This document shows, one piece after another, positions 40,107 to 49,396 of a DNA stretch of 64,000 nt (positions within the stretch are counted from its first letter, which is position 1; each line of letters opens with the position of its first letter). The stretch is from contig PLCA01000003.1 of NCBI GenBank assembly GCA_003134685.1, positions 663,152 to 727,151 on the forward strand, read 5' to 3'. Source of the stretch: Gemmatimonadota bacterium (GTDB lineage: Bacteria; Gemmatimonadota; Gemmatimonadetes; Gemmatimonadales; Gemmatimonadaceae). The position numbers and the translations under genes were made by a program. The notes under the pieces were generated by a model that worked only from the letters and a program-made list of their open reading frames with translations, did no database searches and was not told the origin of the DNA.

Positions 40107-43100
40107 TCATTTCGCGTAGCGGATCGTGACGATCGACGGGAGCTTGCGGACTCTGACCTCCGCCCCCCGAACCGCGGTTGCAACCCCGTCGACCGCGGCA
40201 GACAGAATAGGCTGATCGAGCGGACTGTAGATCACGATCCCACCCGGCGGCATCCTGATGCCACTGCGCAGATTGATCGTCACGACTTTGCCGACGCCGC
40301 TCATGTCGTAGTTCAGCGGACCATACTCGGTGCTGAGATTCGATACTTTGATCCCCGGCGGTTCCTGGACCCACTCGTCGCGAACACCCGCGCCGATTAC
40401 GAGAGAACTGTCACTCTCACGCTCGTAAGCGAGCATGTCGAGGAAACTCCTTATATAGTCGCTGCCCACCCAAGTGTGCGGCATGTCGCCGATGAACTTG
40501 GGAGTCTTGGGATCGCGATAGACGACTTCCGCCCACTGATGCCACGCCGCAGGTCGTTGACCCGTGAAAAAGAAGTCCAACAACTCGTGCGCACGCGCGC
40601 GCTGACCCAATTGTATGTGCGTGCCCACCGTGCGCAGTTCGTACGGGGTGTACGCGTCCCATGGCTTGATGCCGAGACGCCTGAGACGTGCTTCCTGGAA
40701 ATACTTGTCGAACGTGCGCGCCAGCAGCGGACCGGGGAGACGACCCGCTTCCCCGCCCGGGCTCACCGCGATCGTCGTCGACGTCGCATCGAAATCGGCC
40801 AGCTCCACCGAGCCGGGGATGTAGTCGATCTTCCGCAGGATCACTACCTGACGGATCGACTCGAACAGGTTCGATCGGAAGCTGCTCCGGAACTCGGCGA
40901 ACTTTGCCGCTTCGGGCTTGTCCAGCTCCCTTGCGATAAATGCTGCGTCCTTGAATCCCCTCAGCGCGAAGAAATCATCCCAGTAGGAATGCATCGGTTG
41001 CGCGCTGTAGCCTTCATGGCTTATGGACTCCGGCAACAATCCATAGAACGGCTTGTTAGCGCCGACGGTGTACTTCGACGTCATCCTCTCGTGGCGAAGC
41101 GAATCCATATACGCCACCGCCTTGACGACGTGTGGCCACATCGCCTCCAGCTCCGCCTTGTCTCCCGTGTGCCGATAGTACTCGGCCACCAGATAGATAA
41201 ATTCGCCGTGACTGTCGTTCTCGGGCACCGGTGTCGCGCCGTGCTCGTCGACGCAGCATGGGATCTTGCCGTTGTCGTACTGGTACGGCGCGTACCAGTC
41301 GATGAAGTCCTTCACATCCTTGTCGTGACCGAGTCGCAGGAGCGCGGTCGAGGTCAGCGAGCCGTCGCGGATCCACGAGCGTGAGTAGCTGCGCGAGCCC
41401 GGCTGAATCGCGGCGCCATCGCGATTGATCAGAATGTCGGCGAGCTGCGCGCGCATCGTCTGGGTGTACCGCGCCGCCGACGGCGGTAGCGTGATGCCCA
41501 CCGGTCCCATCTTCTCGCGCCATTCGCCCGCTGTCTTCTCGAGCTGCGACGAGACCGCGCGCTCTCCCTGTCCAGGGAGGAGCGTGATGCCGGGAGCGCT
41601 CGCGACCGACGGTTCCGGAGTCGCGCCGGGCTGCGCGGCGACAACTTGCGTCGGCGCAGCGACGTACCCACTTCGCGCTGCGGAAAGCAGCTGCGCGAGA
41701 TTCAGATCGCCACCATGGAGCGGCACCGCGAGATCGATCGGACTCGAAGTCGCGTGCGGGCCGAGCTCGAGCTGGTACGCGAAGGCAGCCGAGGCGTGGC
41801 CGGTTCGATCGATGACGGATATGGAAGTGGGGACCTTTCCAGTCCGCAGCCAGTCGACGATGTTCCCGTCGTCGAAGGCCACCGCGCCAAATCCGCTGAC
41901 CGACGCGAGCGAGCGGACGAACTTGTTGCCGGTGACATGCACACTCGACCCTTGCAGCGAGATCGAGTCGACGCGCGCAACTCCACCCGGGAGATTCAGG
42001 AACTGCCAGGGCGGATTCACCTGCAGCGGCCTCAGCGCGAGAAAGAGCGTCAGCTTCTTGTAAGAGCGGGAATTGTTGGTGATGCGATACCGCGCATAGA
42101 GAACCGACGAGTCGACCGGACCAGCAGCGAACGCGCTGATCGTGAGATCGAGATCCTTTGTGCTCCAAACGACCTGCGGTAGTGGCAACGCCTCTGGGTT
42201 TGATGCGACTGATGTACTCACATCGTTCCAGGTGACGAGCTTGCCATCGATGTAGAGGAACGGCTCGATCGAGAACTGCCCACGCCCCACCTCGATCATC
42301 CCCTCCTCATTGATCAGCGCCTCGGCGCTGTCGCGATCGACGCCGATCACGGTCCAGTACGATTGCTCACTGGAGAGATAACGCGGGTAGCTGCCGCGCG
42401 GCGCGTCCTTCGCCAGCGCAAAGAAGAAATCGTTCTCGGTGGGGGCCCAGTCGATCGGTTTGACGCTGATGTCGCGGATGCCGTAGCCGGCCTTGTTCTC
42501 CGGCGATACGAGCACGATTCTCAGGTAGCGCGCATCGCTCTCGGGCAGGTACAGGTAATCGCGAAAGAGAGGGGTTGTGGTGACTCCCGCCTTGGTCGAC
42601 GCTGGTGGAACGCTTGGTGTGCCGGAGCTTCTGTTGACGGTGTAGAGCGTCCGCCAACTCTGTTTGTCGGGTGAGCCCTGTACCTCATAGGAATTGGCGC
42701 GACGCCCAGGTTCCCAGCCGATGACGAGCCCGCCGAATTCCCGTCGCCTCTGGAAATCGATGTCGATCGTCTCGGCGCCTGCTGGCACCGAGCCTGGCAC
42801 TGTCGCAGTGGCGCTCGCTGGCGTCGGGCTCACTCGCAGAGGAGCGCTCCGCCAGGCGGTCGTCAGATCGGCGTCAGTCGCGCGATACACGCCGTAACCT
42901 TCCGCCTGCGATGATGCGGACATCGAAGGAGCGGGATAGAAGCGCGTATCGGGCTCGAGCGGCGTGACAACGAGATCATCGAGCCAGATGCTTCCCTTCC
43001 CACCCGAGCCGGCGGTGATCGCCAGCTCTATCGCGGCGAATTGCTTCAGACCCTTGTCGTTGGTCGGCCCCCACGCGAAGGAGATCTGCCGCTTCTTCCG

Positions 43101-43586
43101 TGTGATCGTCGTCCAGTCTTTGGGGAAAACAAAATTCGGATTGTTTGACCACCAGACGTTGTTGCCGGTCGAGTCGATGAGCTTGAGCTCGAGGGTATTG
43201 GTCGGCGCGTCGCCCTTGATGGCGAAGGAAAACTCGTAGTTGGGCGGGAGCGCCAGATTGAACGCGCGATGGATCACGCCATAGCCGCCATGCCCGTGGA
43301 AATCGAAATCAACGCGCATCGCCTTCCCGTGCGCACCGTTCGCTTCCGAATGGACGGAGATCTCGACGCCATCCGCTGGAGTCGCCGTCCATTGGGTCAC
43401 GGAGTCGAACGAATCCAATACTATAGTAGGTATGCTTGTCTGGGCGACCGGCGCGGGTGCCACCACTGCGGGAATTGGCGTAGGTGTGGGTGGATTCGAC
43501 GGGGGAGCGGTCGCCGTAGGCGTTTGTGCTTGCACCCGCAGTGCGAAGATGCCCGCAATCAGAACTAATGTAGAACCACGAATCAT
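40107..43586 (-). CDS. Secreted multidomain (alpha/alpha)6 glycoside hydrolase-like protein with discoidin domain
   Basis: A 1159-aa protein with signal peptide (to about 20), a Pro/Thr linker, a carbohydrate-binding jelly-roll (about 55-210), a discoidin/F5-8-like domain (about 215-385, ending RYLRIVLVSPENKAGYGIRDISVKP), a beta-rich region, and an (alpha/alpha)6-barrel-like catalytic region (about 720-1090: RSYSRSWIRDGSLTSTALLRLG, NDSHGEFIYLVAEYYRHTGD, HQWAEVVYRDPKTPKFIGDMPHTWVGSDYIRS). The repertoire recalls six-hairpin glycosidases such as GH15/GH63-like enzymes, yet I cannot place it in a CAZy family. It ends the operon of the binding protein and two permeases (4-nt overlap). It probably trims the glycan before or during uptake. 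Confidence 0.75.
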   Translation of the reverse strand: MIRGSTLVLIAGIFALRVQAQTPTATAPPSNPPTPTPIPAVVAPAPVAQTSIPTIVLDSFDSVTQWTATPADGVEISVHSEANGAHGKAMRVDFDFHGHGGYGVIHRAFNLALPPNYEFSFAIKGDAPTNTLELKLIDSTGNNVWWSNNPNFVFPKDWTTITRKKRQISFAWGPTNDKGLKQFAAIELAITAGSGGKGSIWLDDLVVTPLEPDTRFYPAPSMSASSQAEGYGVYRATDADLTTAWRSAPLRVSPTPASATATVPGSVPAGAETIDIDFQRRREFGGLVIGWEPGRRANSYEVQGSPDKQSWRTLYTVNRSSGTPSVPPASTKAGVTTTPLFRDYLYLPESDARYLRIVLVSPENKAGYGIRDISVKPIDWAPTENDFFFALAKDAPRGSYPRYLSSEQSYWTVIGVDRDSAEALINEEGMIEVGRGQFSIEPFLYIDGKLVTWNDVSTSVASNPEALPLPQVVWSTKDLDLTISAFAAGPVDSSVLYARYRITNNSRSYKKLTLFLALRPLQVNPPWQFLNLPGGVARVDSISLQGSSVHVTGNKFVRSLASVSGFGAVAFDDGNIVDWLRTGKVPTSISVIDRTGHASAAFAYQLELGPHATSSPIDLAVPLHGGDLNLAQLLSAARSGYVAAPTQVVAAQPGATPEPSVASAPGITLLPGQGERAVSSQLEKTAGEWREKMGPVGITLPPSAARYTQTMRAQLADILINRDGAAIQPGSRSYSRSWIRDGSLTSTALLRLGHDKDVKDFIDWYAPYQYDNGKIPCCVDEHGATPVPENDSHGEFIYLVAEYYRHTGDKAELEAMWPHVVKAVAYMDSLRHERMTSKYTVGANKPFYGLLPESISHEGYSAQPMHSYWDDFFALRGFKDAAFIARELDKPEAAKFAEFRSSFRSNLFESIRQVVILRKIDYIPGSVELADFDATSTTIAVSPGGEAGRLPGPLLARTFDKYFQEARLRRLGIKPWDAYTPYELRTVGTHIQLGQRARAHELLDFFFTGQRPAAWHQWAEVVYRDPKTPKFIGDMPHTWVGSDYIRSFLDMLAYERESDSSLVIGAGVRDEWVQEPPGIKVSNLSTEYGPLNYDMSGVGKVVTINLRSGIRMPPGGIVIYSPLDQPILSAAVDGVATAVRGAEVRVRKLPSIVTIRYAK

Positions 43587-44515
43587 CCCTTCACGCTCCC
43601 GGCCATTACGCCCTGGATGTAGTACCGCTGGAGGAACAGAAACACACTCAATACGGGTATCACTGTCAGTACCGATCCGGCCATCATCAGCTCGGTGTCC
43701 ATCACGTGCTCGCCCGACAGATTCGCGAGCGCGACGGGCAATGTGTAGTGCGCCTCATCGCTAAGCACGATCAAGGGCCACATGAAATCGTTCCACGTCG
43801 CCAGGAAAGTCCAAATCGCGAGCGTCGCCAGAATCGGCAGAATCCCGGGCACAACGACCGACCAGTAGATCCTGAGCTCCGAAGCGCCGTCGATGCGCGC
43901 TGCGTCGAGCATGTCGTCCGGAATCGAGAGCGCGTACTGCCGGATGAGAAAGATCCCGAAGATGCTGGCCATCCCCGGGATGATCACGCCCCAGTAGGTA
44001 TTGATCAAATGGAGATTCTTCATCAGGAGAAAGAGCGGCAGCATCGCCACCTGCACCGGCAGCACGAGGCCGAGCGACAGAATGCGGAACGCGCGATCAC
44101 GCCCGCGGAATCTGAGCTTGGCGAACGCGTAACCCGCAAGCGAGTTGATCACCAGCGACACTGCCGTCACGATCACCGCGATCAGCGCGCTATTGAACAG
44201 GTAGCGCCCGAGGTTGAGCCGAGTGAACAGTTCCCGATAGTGGATGAATGTGATCCGGCTCGGCATCAGGTGCGGCGGGTAGGTACTCGCCTCTCCCGTG
44301 GGCATGAACGACGCCGACAGCATCCAGAGCATCGGCATGAGCGCGATCAGGGCGCCGATGATCAACAAGGTGTACAAGACGATCTGAGTTATCCGCTTGC
44401 GGGTTCGTGCGGAGTCCCGCCCGCGACCCCCAGCCGATCCGCCCAAAGCCCTCGGCAGGTCGCCTTCAGTTGACCTCCCTTCCATCGCAACAAATCTCGG
44501 ATTGGTCCGTGACAT
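43583..44515 (-). CDS. Sugar ABC transporter permease (MalG/UgpE type)
   Basis: A 310-aa inner-membrane protein with six membrane helices. The EAA loop LDAARIDGASELRIYWSVVVPGILP (about 200-224) contacts the ATPase. The N-terminal 40 residues (GGSAGGRGRDSARTRKR) are a long basic tail; an internal start is possible. It starts directly at the end of the upstream permease gene and overlaps the next gene by 4 nt, so translation is coupled. Confidence 0.93.
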   Translation of the reverse strand: MSRTNPRFVAMEGRSTEGDLPRALGGSAGGRGRDSARTRKRITQIVLYTLLIIGALIALMPMLWMLSASFMPTGEASTYPPHLMPSRITFIHYRELFTRLNLGRYLFNSALIAVIVTAVSLVINSLAGYAFAKLRFRGRDRAFRILSLGLVLPVQVAMLPLFLLMKNLHLINTYWGVIIPGMASIFGIFLIRQYALSIPDDMLDAARIDGASELRIYWSVVVPGILPILATLAIWTFLATWNDFMWPLIVLSDEAHYTLPVALANLSGEHVMDTELMMAGSVLTVIPVLSVFLFLQRYYIQGVMAGSVKG

Positions 44516-45415
44516 CTAGGTGTAGTCCTTTTGCAGCCGAAACTGGATAAGCGTCGCGATCAAAATCACGATGAACAGGACAAATGCGATCGCGGCCGCG
44601 TATCCCATGCGCCACCACCGGAATCCTTCCTCGTACATCATCAGCACCACGCTGGTCGTGGCGCGAAGCGGGCCACCCTGCGTCATCACGTACGGCTCCG
44701 AGAAGAGCTGGAAGTAGCCGATCATGGTGATGACGCTGACAAAGAGGAGCGTCGGACCAAGCAGTGGCAGCGTCACCGCGAAGAAGCGGCGGACGGGGCC
44801 GGCGCCGTCAATCTCAGCGGCGTCGTAGAGATCCTGCGGAATCGCCTGCAGGCCGGCGATGAAGATCAGCATGTTGTAGCCGAAGTTCTTCCACACGGAC
44901 ATCAGGATGATGGCCGGCATCGCCCAGTGCGGATTACCGAGCCAGTCGATGGGAGCGATGCCCAGGTGCGCGAGGCCGTAGTTGAGCACCCCGTAGCGCG
45001 TGTGGTACAAGTAGCGCCACACGATCGAGACGGCGACGAGCGTCGTCACGAAGGGCGTGAAGTAGATCGTGCGGAAGAAGCTCTTGAAGCGGACGAGCTT
45101 CGCGTTGAGGAGGAGCGCTGTTCCGAGAGAGACGGCGATGGTCAGCGGCCCGCCGACGATAGCGAAGTAGAAAGTATTTCTAAGCGCCTGCCAGAACTCG
45201 GGGCTGTGAAACAGTTTCGTGTAGTTCGCCAACCCGACGAATCGCGTCGTGGGAGGGTTGGCGATCGCGTAGATGTCGAAATCGGTGACGCTCAACACGA
45301 GCGACGCGAGCACCGGCAGGAAGAAGAACACAAAGATCAGAATCAAAGCCGGCGCGAGGAACAGCCACGCAGCTCTACCGACGTCGGACGGCGCGCGCGC
45401 GCTCGTACCCATCAC
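44516..45415 (-). CDS. Sugar ABC transporter permease (MalF/UgpA type)
   Basis: A 299-aa inner-membrane protein with six helices; the EAA loop YDAAEIDGAGPVRRFFAVTLPLLGP is near 200-224. It pairs with the MalG-type permease encoded next. It overlaps the binding-protein gene by 4 nt. The domain arrangement and order binding protein, MalF, MalG are those of carbohydrate uptake 1 family importers. Confidence 0.94.
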   Translation of the reverse strand: MMGTSARAPSDVGRAAWLFLAPALILIFVFFFLPVLASLVLSVTDFDIYAIANPPTTRFVGLANYTKLFHSPEFWQALRNTFYFAIVGGPLTIAVSLGTALLLNAKLVRFKSFFRTIYFTPFVTTLVAVSIVWRYLYHTRYGVLNYGLAHLGIAPIDWLGNPHWAMPAIILMSVWKNFGYNMLIFIAGLQAIPQDLYDAAEIDGAGPVRRFFAVTLPLLGPTLLFVSVITMIGYFQLFSEPYVMTQGGPLRATTSVVLMMYEEGFRWWRMGYAAAIAFVLFIVILIATLIQFRLQKDYT

Positions 45416-46713
45416 GGTTGCTTACTCTGCGCCAACAGGTATCGACGTTTCTCAAGCATTGCATTCACATCCTGATCGAGCGAAGCCAGAGTTTGATCAA
45501 CCGTCTTGGCTTTACGAATCGCCTGCTCACCATGCTCGAAGATGGTAGTCGCGATCTCCTCCCACTCCGGAACCTGCGGCAACGGCACCACTCGCTCGAG
45601 CTGATCGCGGAACGCCTTCGTGTACTTGTTGTTTGCGAATGTCGTGTCCTGCCACGCCGCCTTCCTCGGCGGCAGATCGCCCGTGAGTACGTAGAACTGG
45701 AGCTGTATTGCCGGACGAGACATGTACTCCATCAGCTGCCATGCCTCTTTCTTGTGCTGCGACGCGGCGAACAAAGAAAGACTCGATCCGAGCGCCAGCG
45801 ACACTCCCGGCCCGTTGATGCCGGGCATCGCCGCCGTCATCCACTTTTTCTGCGTGGCCGAATCGAGGCGGTTCTTGAATTCCCCGATGTACCACGGGCC
45901 CGAGATGTACATCGCGATGTTACCGCGCTCGAACTCCTGAAAGAGATTCGAGACCTGCGAGCTGGAGACGGGTGATGCGAAGCCTTGCCGGTAAAAGCCG
46001 AGATAGAAGTCGAATCCCTTTCTGAATTCCGGCTGCTCGAACCCACCGTAACGAGCGCCGTCTCGCAGGATCGGCGAGCCCGCCTCGAGCGCAAAACTCA
46101 CCGGCTGGGGCCACTCGTTGGTGGGCATCAGCAACGGGAACTGCTTGTCCGACATCTGCGATTTCATTTTCTTCATCGCCGCGGTCCAATCGGCCCACGT
46201 CTTCGGGAATTCCTCGTAACCAGCCTTGGCCAGGAGATCAGACCGATAGAAGATCAATCGCGTGTCGACGTACCATGGAATGCCGTACGTCTTGCCGTTG
46301 ACGACGTTGGTTTTCCAGATGCCGGGAAAGAAATCGTCGCGCCTGATTTCCTTCGACCGGTCGGCGAAGCTATCGAGTGGCGCGAGCGAATTGAGGGCGA
46401 CGAATTCCGGGACCCACGTATTGCCGAGCATGGCGATGTCTGGCGTGGCGTCGCCGACGTAGGCCGTTAGCAGTTTCTCATGCGCGGCGGTCCAGGGGAT
46501 CTGTTGGACTTCCACGTGAATGTCGGGGTGTTCCTTCTCGAATCCAGGGATGAGCTGCGAGAGAACTTCACCCTCGCGCCCCATGGCCCAGATATGGAGC
46601 GTCGTCTTACTGCCTGCTGAGGCGCTGGAGCAGGACTCAACTGACAGAGTGAGAAGAAACCCCGAAAACACGAGGACGGGAATTAAGACTGGACGGGGCA
46701 CACTCCGGCGCAT
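45412..46713 (-). CDS. Sugar ABC transporter substrate-binding protein
   Basis: A 433-aa extracytoplasmic solute-binding protein, family 1. ATG 46713 gives MRRSVPRPVLIPVLVF and a hydrophobic stretch up to Cys at about 27 (ESCSS), probably lipid-anchored although the lipobox is imperfect. Family landmarks: LHIWAMGREGEVLSQLIPGFEKEHPDIHVEVQQIPW, YGIPWYVDTRLIFYRSDLL and GNIAMYISGPWYIGEF. It is the first gene of the four-gene operon. A divergent lipoprotein gene begins 33 nt away. Confidence 0.92.
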   Translation of the reverse strand: MRRSVPRPVLIPVLVFSGFLLTLSVESCSSASAGSKTTLHIWAMGREGEVLSQLIPGFEKEHPDIHVEVQQIPWTAAHEKLLTAYVGDATPDIAMLGNTWVPEFVALNSLAPLDSFADRSKEIRRDDFFPGIWKTNVVNGKTYGIPWYVDTRLIFYRSDLLAKAGYEEFPKTWADWTAAMKKMKSQMSDKQFPLLMPTNEWPQPVSFALEAGSPILRDGARYGGFEQPEFRKGFDFYLGFYRQGFASPVSSSQVSNLFQEFERGNIAMYISGPWYIGEFKNRLDSATQKKWMTAAMPGINGPGVSLALGSSLSLFAASQHKKEAWQLMEYMSRPAIQLQFYVLTGDLPPRKAAWQDTTFANNKYTKAFRDQLERVVPLPQVPEWEEIATTIFEHGEQAIRKAKTVDQTLASLDQDVNAMLEKRRYLLAQSKQP

Positions 46714-46746
46714 ATCCTCAAAATACCCTAAGAGCCGGAGGTACCA

Positions 46747-47187
46747 ATGCGATTGGTTTGTCAGAAAGCGTTTCTCCTTGCAGTCGTTGTGGCGCTCGCT
46801 TGCCACGACCCATCAACCGCGCCGTCGCCGCCGCCGTTCTCCGGCTTCACCCTCGACAATATCAACGGAAGACCCTTACCCACCTTTGTCTCGCCGATCC
46901 CCGAAGGCCCAACCATCCTGTCCGGCACACTGTTTCTCGACGGGTTGGGCAAAGTGGTCGTGACAGAACGGCGACGCGATATAAGTCAGGGTGATTTTAC
47001 CACCACAAGTACTCTGGATTACAGGATCACCGGCGACAAGATAGAAATCGGATGCTTCCGCCCCTATCCCGCCGTAGTAGTTTGCGCGGCAAGTTTCGGC
47101 ACGATTTCAGGAAGGAGCTTGAGTCTTACGATCGATCCGAGGCAACCACTAGTCTACACCTACAAACTCTCGTCGCGCCCTGATTAG
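46747..47187 (+). CDS. Small lipoprotein, paralogue of the next gene
   Basis: A 146-aa protein with signal ending VVALAC (Cys19) and GGAG before the ATG. The mature chain begins with a Pro-rich linker and then FSGFTLDNINGRPLPTFVS, which resembles LFVLQSVDNRPLPTIIS in the next protein. Both carry a DYRI/YRLK..D.IEIG segment. No function is known. It may be surface-exposed, between the binding-protein operon and GH144. Confidence 0.75.
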   Translation: MRLVCQKAFLLAVVVALACHDPSTAPSPPPFSGFTLDNINGRPLPTFVSPIPEGPTILSGTLFLDGLGKVVVTERRRDISQGDFTTTSTLDYRITGDKIEIGCFRPYPAVVVCAASFGTISGRSLSLTIDPRQPLVYTYKLSSRPD

Positions 47188-47244
47188 CAGTCGACTTGTT
47201 TTCCGAGCCAGCCCCGCTCTACGGCACCATTCAAGGAAACAACC

Positions 47245-47712
47245 ATGCACCTATCCTGTCAGAACTTCTGTCTCATCCTGCTCTGCGCGACATTCGGGTG
47301 CCGCGACGCGATCGAGCCATCACCCAAGCCAGTCTCCAGGCTCTTCGTGTTGCAAAGCGTTGATAACCGCCCATTGCCCACCATCATTTCCGCAGGTGCA
47401 GGCGACACCACTCAAGTGCTGTGGTCTACCGTCACTCTCGATTCGACTGGACAGGCCGTGACAGTCCATCACCTTAGTCACGCTTATCTCCAGTACGGGA
47501 GTGAAGAAAACACCTACACCCTACGTCAGCAATATCGCTTGAAAGCAGACAGCATCGAGATCGGTGGTTTCGGCGGTTGTCCGCCCGGAGCTATGTGCGT
47601 GGGCAACCTACATGGCAAACTCACCGACTCGACGCTCGCGATTGCTGAATTTTACAATCCGTACCCGACAAACCCGATCATATATCTGTATCACCTCGTC
47701 CAAACCTACTAA
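47245..47712 (+). CDS. Small lipoprotein, paralogue of the previous gene
   Basis: A 155-aa protein with lipoprotein signal (LLCATFGC, Cys19) and the shared RPLPT and KADSIEIGGFG motifs. The mature part looks like a short beta-sandwich (VTLDSTGQAVTVHHL, NTYTLRQQYRLK, GKLTDSTLAIAEFY). The 57-nt gap suggests cotranscription with its paralogue. It converges on the GH144 gene. Confidence 0.75.
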   Translation: MHLSCQNFCLILLCATFGCRDAIEPSPKPVSRLFVLQSVDNRPLPTIISAGAGDTTQVLWSTVTLDSTGQAVTVHHLSHAYLQYGSEENTYTLRQQYRLKADSIEIGGFGGCPPGAMCVGNLHGKLTDSTLAIAEFYNPYPTNPIIYLYHLVQTY

Positions 47713-47749
47713 CCTCGAGCGAGGTCGAAATCGCTTTGGCGGCGGCCGG

Positions 47750-49189
47750 CTAGTTCGCTAGCCAGCCGCCAGTGAAGCCGGCTTTTTTCAGCCCCGCCAC
47801 GATGTACGGATTCTTCCGCATCGTCTTCCAGATCAGATCGCTCCGGTAATTCTCGATCATCGCGATGATCGGCCCCTGGTCGATGCCCAGGTAATCGGTA
47901 TCGAACCAGCCAATCCCTGGCGCGAGTCGACCGTACTTTGGAGTTTGACTTACCAGCGTGGCATTGAAGTCATCGACAAAACCATAAGTCGAAAAAAGAT
48001 TGTCGCCGTATTTCTCGCGCATCGTGATCAGCGCGGGAATCGCAATCTCGGGAGCAAACGGCACTGATCCGCCCGCCGCAGTAGGCGAAATCGTCCCATC
48101 ATCCTGGATCTCGCCCGCGGCCGCGCCTCGCGCCGTGTACGTCCAGAATAGTCGGGAGCGCCCATTGACTACGAAAGTCGTATCGAACGGCCCATCCCCA
48201 GCCGTGAGACCCCAGATGTTCGCGCCGTAATCGCTCCACTGTCCCGGATTGTCGATCGCGTACAATCGCTGCGAGATCGTCGCTCGGCGCGAGTTCTCGA
48301 AGTAGTCGATTCCCTTCGCGCGCATGTAGGCGTCCTGGATTCCACGGAAGTCGATCCACACGTGCGAGTACTGGTGCCCGAAGAGTGGCGCGAAATTCAC
48401 GTGGCTTTGCCCGTAGAACGCGGCCCAGTTATAAGTGGTCGTCCATCCGCTCCAGCTCGCCGGATCGATCGAATGAGTCGGTGAGCCAAGCGCGAGCACG
48501 TAGACGATCATCCCCTCGTCGTATCCCTTCCAGTCGGAATTGATGAAGCCGTTCTCGGGGTGCCAGCCCATGCTCACGACGGGCGGGGTATTCACCGCCC
48601 ACGCCCAGTCGATGCGCAGGTAGAGCGAATCGGCGTACGCGCGGATCGCGCTCTCGGTGGCGTCAGGCCCGGTGAAATACGACTGGCAGAAAAGCACGCC
48701 GCCCATCAGCAGCGATGTATCTATTGTAGAGAGCTCGACCTGCTCGAAGCGGAAGCCAGTCTGCATGTCGAGGAAATGATAGAAGAATCCCTTGTAGCCG
48801 GTGACGTTGGTCGCCTGCGAGCCTTGGGGCGCATTGTACATAAAGCGCAGCGTGTTGAGCGTGCGTTGAGCCGCGTCCGCACGCGCGACGTATCCGCGCT
48901 CGACGCCAACCGGATACGCGGTCAGGGCGAAGCCTACTGCCGCGATGCTCGAGAAACTCTTCGACGGCCAGCGATCGGGGGTTAGTCCGTTGTTCGGATC
49001 GCTCCGTTCCCAGAACCAGTTGAAGGTGCGGCGCTCCAACGTGTCGAGGAACGCGGTCTGCCGCGCGGTGAGCGCCGACGGCGGTGTGGGACCTGAGATG
49101 CCTGTGATCGACGTCGCGCTCGTGCACGCCGACGCCACAAAACAAAGAGCAACGGAGTACCGACGGAGGCCCGGCCGGATGTCAGTCAT
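47750..49189 (-). CDS. GH144-like endo-beta-glucanase lipoprotein (glucoamylase-family annotation)
   Basis: A 479-aa lipoprotein (signal ending VASAC, Cys22). The (alpha/alpha)6 domain has the family pattern ERRTFNWFWE, FSSIAAVGFALTAYPVGVERG, ELSTIDTSLLMGG, SMGWHPENGFI, YVLALGSPTHSIDP and FGHQYSHVWIDFRGIQDAYMR. Proteins of this type were first labelled glucoamylase-like; characterised members of GH144 are endo-beta-1,2-glucanases. This supports a beta-1,2-glucan role, but the catalytic residues were not checked against a structure. It follows the receptor gene on the same strand behind a terminator. Confidence 0.85.
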   Translation of the reverse strand: MTDIRPGLRRYSVALCFVASACTSATSITGISGPTPPSALTARQTAFLDTLERRTFNWFWERSDPNNGLTPDRWPSKSFSSIAAVGFALTAYPVGVERGYVARADAAQRTLNTLRFMYNAPQGSQATNVTGYKGFFYHFLDMQTGFRFEQVELSTIDTSLLMGGVLFCQSYFTGPDATESAIRAYADSLYLRIDWAWAVNTPPVVSMGWHPENGFINSDWKGYDEGMIVYVLALGSPTHSIDPASWSGWTTTYNWAAFYGQSHVNFAPLFGHQYSHVWIDFRGIQDAYMRAKGIDYFENSRRATISQRLYAIDNPGQWSDYGANIWGLTAGDGPFDTTFVVNGRSRLFWTYTARGAAAGEIQDDGTISPTAAGGSVPFAPEIAIPALITMREKYGDNLFSTYGFVDDFNATLVSQTPKYGRLAPGIGWFDTDYLGIDQGPIIAMIENYRSDLIWKTMRKNPYIVAGLKKAGFTGGWLAN

Positions 49190-49290
49190 AGGATTCCCGT
49201 AGTGTCACCTGGCGTATTCAGAAAACGGAAAGAGGTTGCCCGCCGGCGCAACTCTCTGCAACCCCGGGTCCACACTCTAGAGCGGAATGG

Positions 49291-49337
49291 AAAAGAAAAT
49301 CGGCGCTGGCTGCGAACTGCCGCAATCAGCGCCGATT
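49291..49337 (-). terminator. Intrinsic terminator after the Oar-like receptor
   Basis: CAGCGCCGATT and AATCGGCGCTG form a perfect 11-bp stem (49298-49308 with 49327-49337), followed on the minus strand by TTTTCTTTTCC. It lies about 60 nt after the receptor stop and separates it from the GH144 gene, so GH144 needs its own promoter or read-through. Confidence 0.85.
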
Positions 49338-49396
49338 CTCATGTCAGGTCGAAAAGACCGTCGATGGCAGTCACTCGGCTGCTATCGACGAAGGAG

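Noticed and set aside
38482..40374. Long minus-strand open frame (630 aa) opposite the GH1 gene
   Set aside because: Antisense shadow of an intact beta-glucosidase with both catalytic Glu residues; no recognisable domain on this strand.
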